NCBI GenBank assembly: GCA_030844625.1
Contig: JAUUNJ010000066.1
Location: forward strand, 1 to 10,111
Direction of reading: 5' to 3'
Origin: Roseburia sp.
GTDB taxonomy: Bacteria > Bacillota > Clostridia > Lachnospirales > Lachnospiraceae
Length of the DNA: 10,111 nucleotides
The notes below the pieces were generated by a model that was not told the DNA's origin, searched no databases, and saw only the letters and a list, made by a program, of their open reading frames with translations. The position numbers and the translations under genes are program-made. This document shows positions 6,538-10,111 of this stretch, piece by piece (position 1 is the first letter of the stretch; the number at the start of each line of letters is the position of its first letter).

Positions 6538-8069
6538 TACAACAGACCTCCAAGATATTTCCGATCTGCCTTTCCATGATGATTCATTGGTATTTTTTCT
6601 ATGTACTTAATTTTTTTTGGAATCATGTATGATGGAAGAATCTTCTTTAATTCTGTCTTAATCTCCCTGGAAAATTCTAAAGCTGTCCGATTGCATATAT
6701 CTCCTGTGACAAAAGCTGTCAGGCTTCTTACCTTTCCCTCTTTCATGTTCGGTACTACAACCGCATGACTTATTTGAGTCAGCTTTAACATATTATTTTC
6801 TATATCCTCGATTTCTATCCGGTAACCGTGAAGCTTTACCTGCAAATCTATTCTTCCATTGTAGTACAACTGTCCATCTTTCAGATATCCGGCGTCTCCC
6901 GTATGATAGGCGCGATAAGTTCTTCCCTCCCTCTCACATGTAAAGAAGGCTTTTTCGGTCAGATCCTTTCTCTTATAATATCCGGTGCTTACTGTATCGC
7001 CTATAATAATTATTTCTCCCTGTTCTCCATCCACAACCACTTCATTCTTTTCGTCATGGATTTCTATCCATGTGCCCTTTTTCTGGTGTCCCACAGGAAG
7101 GGATTTTCCCTGCTGCATAATGCTCTCCAGCAATTGCGGCGTTATTTCCACATCTGATACTGCCACTGTAGATTCTGTAGGCCCATAGGTATTAATAACC
7201 TTTGTATCCGGAAATCTTTCATGCAGTTTCTTTACAGTAGCTGTTGTCAGTACCTCTCCACAAAATAAAAAAATTTCCAAATCGGGTAAAAACTCCTTTG
7301 AAAATTTTCTGTCAGACAGACACATATCCGCAAAGGATGGTGTAGATACCCACACGTTAATATCAGCTTTTTTAAAATGTTCAAACATTGCACCATAATC
7401 TCCCTGCATCTGTTTCGTCATGGTATGCAATGTTCCACCACATGCAAGACTTATGTATAGGTCCATGACTGACAAATCAAAGGAAAACGGCGCCTGATTG
7501 GAAAAATTCTTTCCAGCTTTCTGTTCTCTGCTGCCTCCTAAGGTAACTGCCCAATCCAGATAATGATTCAGACAGTCAAAAGTAATTTGAACACCTTTTG
7601 GCTTTCCCGTACTTCCTGATGTGAATATAATATAATACACATCTTCCGGTTTTACCCTCCACTTTGTGTCTATATTCTCTTTTTCATTTTTAATAATCTG
7701 TTTTATCTTTTCCGTTCCAACTACATTATAGTCTGAAACTTCCAAATTCCCCTCAACCTGAAACACAATTTCAGGATTGACACATTCAATTGTGTCCTGC
7801 ACTCTTGAGTCAGGAATTGAAATATCCTGAGGGCAATACGCTCTCCCCGACTTGACACATGCCAGAAAACACACAATCATATACGGATTTTTATGACCAT
7901 ATACAATTACCGGATTCCTGTTTTCTCCATAACTTCTATGTATCCATGATGCAAGCTTATCAGAATATTCATTCAGTTCTCTATAAGTCAGACACTCTTC
8001 ATCACTTTTAATAGCAATCCTGTCTCCACAGTTTTCTGCCCAATATTTTATCTCTTCTAGTATATTCAT
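6537..8069 (-). CDS. dltA: DltA, D-alanine--D-alanyl carrier protein ligase
   Basis: With ATG 8067-8069 the protein has 510 residues, the normal DltA size. A TTG start at 8090 would add seven residues absent from other DltA proteins, while MNILEEIKYWAEN aligns with known starts and GGGGAAAGG precedes it. It is an ANL-family adenylating enzyme: P-loop FTSGSTGKPKGV (149-160), NTYGPTEST (293-301), YHTGDAG (388-394), hinge region KLHGYRIEIEDIE (412-424) and the catalytic C-terminal Lys500 in HHGKADRKYL. The LFCGEVL motif (268-274) keeps the cysteine (Cys270) that in DltA structures contacts the substrate and favours D-alanine, so specificity is probably standard. It forms D-alanyl-AMP and transfers D-alanine to the DltC thiol in the cytoplasm. 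It is first of the compact dlt gene series. Confidence 0.95.
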   Translation of the reverse strand: MNILEEIKYWAENCGDRIAIKSDEECLTYRELNEYSDKLASWIHRSYGENRNPVIVYGHKNPYMIVCFLACVKSGRAYCPQDISIPDSRVQDTIECVNPEIVFQVEGNLEVSDYNVVGTEKIKQIIKNEKENIDTKWRVKPEDVYYIIFTSGSTGKPKGVQITFDCLNHYLDWAVTLGGSREQKAGKNFSNQAPFSFDLSVMDLYISLACGGTLHTMTKQMQGDYGAMFEHFKKADINVWVSTPSFADMCLSDRKFSKEFLPDLEIFLFCGEVLTTATVKKLHERFPDTKVINTYGPTESTVAVSDVEITPQLLESIMQQGKSLPVGHQKKGTWIEIHDEKNEVVVDGEQGEIIIIGDTVSTGYYKRKDLTEKAFFTCEREGRTYRAYHTGDAGYLKDGQLYYNGRIDLQVKLHGYRIEIEDIENNMLKLTQISHAVVVPNMKEGKVRSLTAFVTGDICNRTALEFSREIKTELKKILPSYMIPKKIKYIEKIPMNHHGKADRKYLGGLL

Positions 8070-8101
8070 ATCCTTTCCCCAGTGTTTCAAACACCATTCC
8101 C

Positions 8102-8150
8102 CATAAATTATTTTGTGTTATCCATCAACACCCCACTGCAACAATTTATG
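8102..8150 (-). promoter_or_regulatory. Possible hairpin in the dltA leader RNA
   Basis: Perfect 8-bp inverted arms CATAAATT (8102-8109) and AATTTATG (8143-8150) flank an inner 5-bp repeat GTGTT (8115-8119) and AACAC (8127-8131). In the dltA transcript this would give a nested stem-loop about 33 bases before the start codon. The arms are AT-rich, so chance is possible, and no T-tract follows, so it is not a terminator. A role in translation or RNA stability is only a suggestion. Confidence 0.3.
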
Positions 8151-8205
8151 TTCTGAATACTTTTGCTGCCATTGTGATGTAAATGTGATGATATGCACAA
8201 TTAAA

Positions 8206-8234
8206 ATAATATCACTTTATGTCACTCTTTGCAA
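8206..8234 (-). promoter_or_regulatory. Vegetative-type promoter of the dlt operon
   Basis: On the minus strand TTGCAA (8229-8234) and TATTAT (8206-8211) are spaced by exactly 17 bases. Transcription would begin near 8199 and give a leader of about 130 bases before dltA. This lets dlt be expressed independently of the upstream ATP-grasp B gene, which ends at 8283. Confidence 0.6.
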
Positions 8235-8236
8235 TG

Positions 8237-8255
8237 TTGTTAATCTTTTCTTAAT
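8237..8255 (-). promoter_or_regulatory. Possible response-regulator direct repeat upstream of the dlt -35
   Basis: Two ATTAA half-sites (8251-8255 and 8240-8244 on the minus strand) are 11 bases apart, within ATTAAGAAAAGATTAACAA. They end three bases before the -35 box. Tandem repeats with about one helical turn spacing at this position are how OmpR-type response regulators usually activate. dlt operons are often controlled by such two-component systems, but no regulator gene is in the window and the motif is AT-rich. Confidence 0.3.
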
Positions 8256-8282
8256 AAATTCTTATGTTTTTCCTTCGGTTTC

Positions 8283-9158
8283 TTATATTTTCTCCCATAT
8301 ATACTGTAGAATAAAATCTGCCACATTAACACCTGTACAATCAAAAATGTTCTTAAAATGAGCATTGGAATTTACTTCACATAGTATGGGTTCATTGTCT
8401 TTACCAAACATTATGTCAACCCCTGCAAAATCCAGTTTTAATTCTCTGCACACATTTATCGCCATTTCACACTGCTCTTTTGTTGGCTCATACTTCTTCA
8501 TGCTTCCACCGTTTGTTATGTTTGCTCTAAAATCATCCTGATTGATTCTCTCCATGGCGGTTACTACCTTGTCTCCCACCACATGAATTCTTATATCCCT
8601 TCCTTTTGAGCTCTCAATAAACTCCTGCATAATAAAATCACAGTGCCTGAAACTTTTTATCTTTTCCACTGCATCATAATAATTTTTTATAAGATACACC
8701 TGTTCTCCAAAGGAACCTTTGTTTTCTTTGATTATAAAAGGATACCCAAGACTTCCCTCTACCTGAAGAACAAACGTATAGTCCTTATATTCCCGATCAA
8801 AGGTCATTGGTGCACAGAACGTTTTCGGCATCTTTATATCCGTATTTTTTAGCCTTATAAAAGTTAATGCCTTATCATCACAGGTTTCAATGGCATCTGC
8901 GCTGTTAAAAACTTTGAATCCTTCTGCTTCCAGCATTCTTGCCAGCCGTACATCCTTATCCCAAAATAGAACAAAGTCCGGCCGCACTCTCCAGTTTGTC
9001 TTTCCACTACTTGCCTGCAATATGGAAACTAACTGATCATTGGCTATTTTTCTCAAAACACATCCCTTTTTCTCCGCAGATTCTATCAGCCATCCATATA
9101 TTTCTTCAAACTTTTCACTTTTCAGGTAACCGTTAACTACCAGCCATCCATTTTTCAT
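8283..9158 (-). CDS. RimK-like ATP-grasp ligase B, upstream of dlt
   Basis: The 291-residue soluble protein has a complete RimK-type ATP-grasp layout: a pre-ATP-grasp domain with LARMLEAEGFKVFNSADAIETCDDK (72-96), the ATP-binding Lys144 in FIIKENKGSFGEQV (141-154), IMQEFIESSKGRDIRIHVVGDKVV (176-199), the substrate-side DDFRANITNGGSMKKY (208-223), FAGVDIMF (244-251) and the canonical metal motif CEVNSNAHFKN (260-270). The family forms amide bonds to amino acids or peptides through an acyl phosphate. The specific substrate is not readable. The start has AGAGGAG five bases upstream. It lies 213 bases before dltA in the same direction with no convincing terminator between, so read-through into dlt is possible. 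Its own leader is unusually long and structured. It resembles ATP-grasp A but keeps the classical ExN metal ligands. Confidence 0.88.
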   Translation of the reverse strand: MKNGWLVVNGYLKSEKFEEIYGWLIESAEKKGCVLRKIANDQLVSILQASSGKTNWRVRPDFVLFWDKDVRLARMLEAEGFKVFNSADAIETCDDKALTFIRLKNTDIKMPKTFCAPMTFDREYKDYTFVLQVEGSLGYPFIIKENKGSFGEQVYLIKNYYDAVEKIKSFRHCDFIMQEFIESSKGRDIRIHVVGDKVVTAMERINQDDFRANITNGGSMKKYEPTKEQCEMAINVCRELKLDFAGVDIMFGKDNEPILCEVNSNAHFKNIFDCTGVNVADFILQYIWEKI

Positions 9159-9221
9159 AGGAACTCCTCTTCATATAATTATGCCGGATCAAAATCCTTT
9201 TTTTATTTCTTCTATATCCAT

Positions 9222-9364
9222 AAACGTAAAGAACGGTTAGGGCCCCCTTGCCATAACCGTTCCGGACTGAAAAATATGTTAGTATACTTATGAGTCTTAG
9301 GAGAGACTCTCCTCTTACTAAGCTATGAGATACTTATTAAAAGGATTTAAGTATTAGGTACTAC
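9222..9364 (-). ncRNA. Candidate structured leader or small RNA upstream of ATP-grasp B
   Basis: From the predicted start near 9364 the minus-strand transcript contains several strong dyads: ATACTTA/TAAGTAT (9330-9336 with 9348-9354), an AGGAGAG-A-CTCTCCT palindrome (9299-9313) inside CTTAG/CTAAG (9296-9300, 9318-9322), a competing GAGTCT/AGACTC pair (9292-9297, 9304-9309), and a 9-bp hairpin at 9231-9262. A second copy of ATACTTAT (9284-9291) could replace the first as pairing partner, giving two exclusive folds. I see no T-box sequence and no known riboswitch core. It could be an attenuated leader of ATP-grasp B or a separate RNA of about 140 bases. The opposite strand has no suitable T-tract, so minus is preferred. 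Confidence 0.45.
9231..9262 (-). terminator. Terminator-like hairpin in the leader of ATP-grasp B
   Basis: GAACGGTTA (9231-9239) and TAACCGTTC (9254-9262) form a perfect 9-bp stem; GG/CC can add two pairs past a bulged base. On the minus strand it is followed by TTTACGTTT, a broken T-tract, so termination would be partial. It lies about 70 bases before the ATP-grasp B start codon, where an attenuator would be expected. Confidence 0.5.
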
Positions 9365-9370
9365 AACTTT

Positions 9371-9398
9371 ATTATACCAAAATATTATTAATATTCAA
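9371..9398 (-). promoter_or_regulatory. Strong promoter of the ATP-grasp B leader
   Basis: On the minus strand a perfect TATAAT (9371-9376) follows TTGAAT (9393-9398) with a 16-base spacer. The start point would be near 9364, leaving about 205 bases of untranslated leader before ATG 9158, far longer than for the other genes here. Confidence 0.65.
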
Positions 9399-9413
9399 CA
9401 TTCTTTTGTTGAA
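9394..9413. promoter_or_regulatory. Inverted repeat over the -35 of the leader promoter (possible operator)
   Basis: TTCAACA (9394-9400) and TGTTGAA (9407-9413) are perfect 7-bp arms around six bases. The repeat covers the -35 box of the minus-strand promoter and lies upstream of the plus-strand promoter, a natural place for a dimeric repressor. No T-run follows on either strand, so a terminator is unlikely. Confidence 0.35.
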
Positions 9414-9437
9414 ATTGCCTTTAATTTAATGTTTTTT

Positions 9438-9448
9438 TGTGATATTAT
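9438..9448 (+). promoter_or_regulatory. Extended -10 promoter for the gene at 9485
   Basis: TGTGA-TATTAT has the TRTGN extended -10 form, as does the capA promoter. No good -35 is seen at 17 bases. Transcription would begin near 9455, leaving about 30 bases that include the GGAGG at 9471-9475. Confidence 0.45.
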
Positions 9449-9484
9449 TGTCAAATAACATAATTTATATGGAGGACTATTTAA

Positions 9485-10111
9485 ATGAGTGACACAAATA
9501 CAAAAAAAACGATAGAAAAGAACAAATTATATATTGGCTTATTTTCATTAATAATAGTACTTGCAATTCTTATTATATTTATTGCAAAAAGCTGTTCTAA
9601 TTCCGGAACAAATTCCGGTACCAATTCATCTGCTTCCAACAACGCTGTAAAATCTATTTCTGTTATTTCGGAATCTGGTGATCAGAACGAAACCATTAAA
9701 GCCGACATACAAGTAAGAGATGTAAAATTTTCAAAGAAATTAAAAACAGTAAAAAAATATGAATCAAAGCAGAAAGATACTGACAGTAATCCTTCTGTTG
9801 CAGAATCCAATGATGGATATACTTATCTCACATACAAGTATAATGCTGAAAATGCGCCAACATTTTTTGGAACAAAGATTATAGCAACAGATGCCAATGC
9901 AATGCTTGTATATGTATTCCACAATAATAAATTAATTGAACTTCGTATTCAGTATGGAAAGGTTGGTGCAGATGCTTATAAAAGTATTGTAACAAATATT
10001 AACACCACATATGGTAATGCTACTTACTCCCGGACTTACTCCAACGGAACAGAAGAATCATGGTGGAAAACAGATAAAGTCACTTTGGATGTGATTTGTC
10101 AGGATTCCGGA
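9485..10111 (+). CDS. Membrane-anchored hypothetical protein, 3' end outside the window
   Basis: An open frame of 209 codons runs off the window edge with no stop. It begins with ATG nine bases after GGAGG. The product has a short basic N-terminus, one membrane helix (about 16-34, ending IIFIAK), a low-complexity Ser/Asn/Gly linker with a repeated NSGT unit (about 38-54), and then a mixed alpha/beta region expected outside the cell. Cys37 follows the helix, but the residues before it (AKS) do not make a good lipobox, so it is more likely a membrane-anchored protein than a lipoprotein. The part FHNNKLIELRIQYGK, followed by TTYGNATYSRTYSNGTEESWWKTDKV, suggests a small beta-rich repeat such as occurs in secreted Firmicutes proteins of unknown function. 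I do not recognise a family. It is divergent from ATP-grasp B. Confidence 0.8.
   Translation, partial: MSDTNTKKTIEKNKLYIGLFSLIIVLAILIIFIAKSCSNSGTNSGTNSSASNNAVKSISVISESGDQNETIKADIQVRDVKFSKKLKTVKKYESKQKDTDSNPSVAESNDGYTYLTYKYNAENAPTFFGTKIIATDANAMLVYVFHNNKLIELRIQYGKVGADAYKSIVTNINTTYGNATYSRTYSNGTEESWWKTDKVTLDVICQDSG

Noticed and set aside
8070..8090. TTG start of dltA adding seven residues
   Set aside because: The extra residues do not match DltA N-termini; ATG 8067-8069 has GGGGAAAGG upstream and aligns with known starts.
9186..9204. GGAT-CAAA-ATCC followed by seven T as a plus-strand terminator
   Set aside because: The stem is only four pairs and there is no plus-strand gene ending upstream of it.
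9222..9364. Identification of the structured leader as T-box, 6S RNA or a known riboswitch
   Set aside because: No T-box sequence and no conserved riboswitch core was recognised; the ends pair only partly, so 6S is not supported.
9580..9610. Lipoprotein signal in the gene at 9485
   Set aside because: The residues before Cys37 are A-K-S; a lysine at -2 does not fit a lipobox.
9599..9630. Short AATTCCGG repeat as a mobile element or CRISPR-like repeat
   Set aside because: It has just two copies in frame and encodes a Ser/Asn/Gly linker, typical for a flexible low-complexity segment.

Overview
The window reads as chromosome of a low-GC Gram-positive anaerobe of the Clostridia, most likely a Lachnospiraceae member. 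The reasons are the AT-rich sequence, strong AGGAGG-type ribosome binding sites, a D-alanyl-teichoic-acid (dlt) operon, and protein styles common in that family (CapA, a DUF5662-type protein, paired RimK-like ATP-grasp enzymes). The genus assignment is inference. No tRNA, rRNA, transposase, phage gene or CRISPR array is visible.

Layout. (1) Positions 1-1611, minus strand: a two-gene unit, a DUF5662-like histidine-rich protein followed by an integral membrane acyltransferase, ending in a perfect hairpin at 1-26. (2) 1612-1767: divergent promoter region. (3) 1768-2877, plus strand: a membrane-anchored CapA-type protein, followed by a two-tier terminator hairpin (2899-2950) shared with the convergent gene beyond it. 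(4) 9158 down to 2922, minus strand: ATP-grasp B, dltA, dltB, dltC, dltD, a 53-codon dltX, then ATP-grasp A. From dltA to ATP-grasp A the genes are closely packed and clearly form an operon. ATP-grasp B is about 210 bases upstream, with a good promoter in between, so dlt can be transcribed independently or by read-through from B. (5) 9159-9484: a divergent intergenic region holding a strong minus-strand promoter and a hairpin-rich leader or small RNA. (6) 9485 to the window end, plus strand: the start of an unrecognised membrane-anchored protein, cut by the window edge.

How it works together. DltA activates D-alanine and loads it on DltC. DltB (an MBOAT protein), the small DltX and DltD then move it across the membrane onto teichoic acid, which lowers surface negative charge. 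The most notable points are that dltX sits after dltD, overlapping its end, rather than before dltA; that two RimK-like ATP-grasp ligases bracket the operon; and that the leader of ATP-grasp B carries mutually exclusive repeats and a terminator-like hairpin. With the neighbouring CapA and membrane acyltransferase, the region looks like a cell-envelope modification neighbourhood. A biochemical link between the ATP-grasp enzymes and D-alanylation is a hypothesis only.
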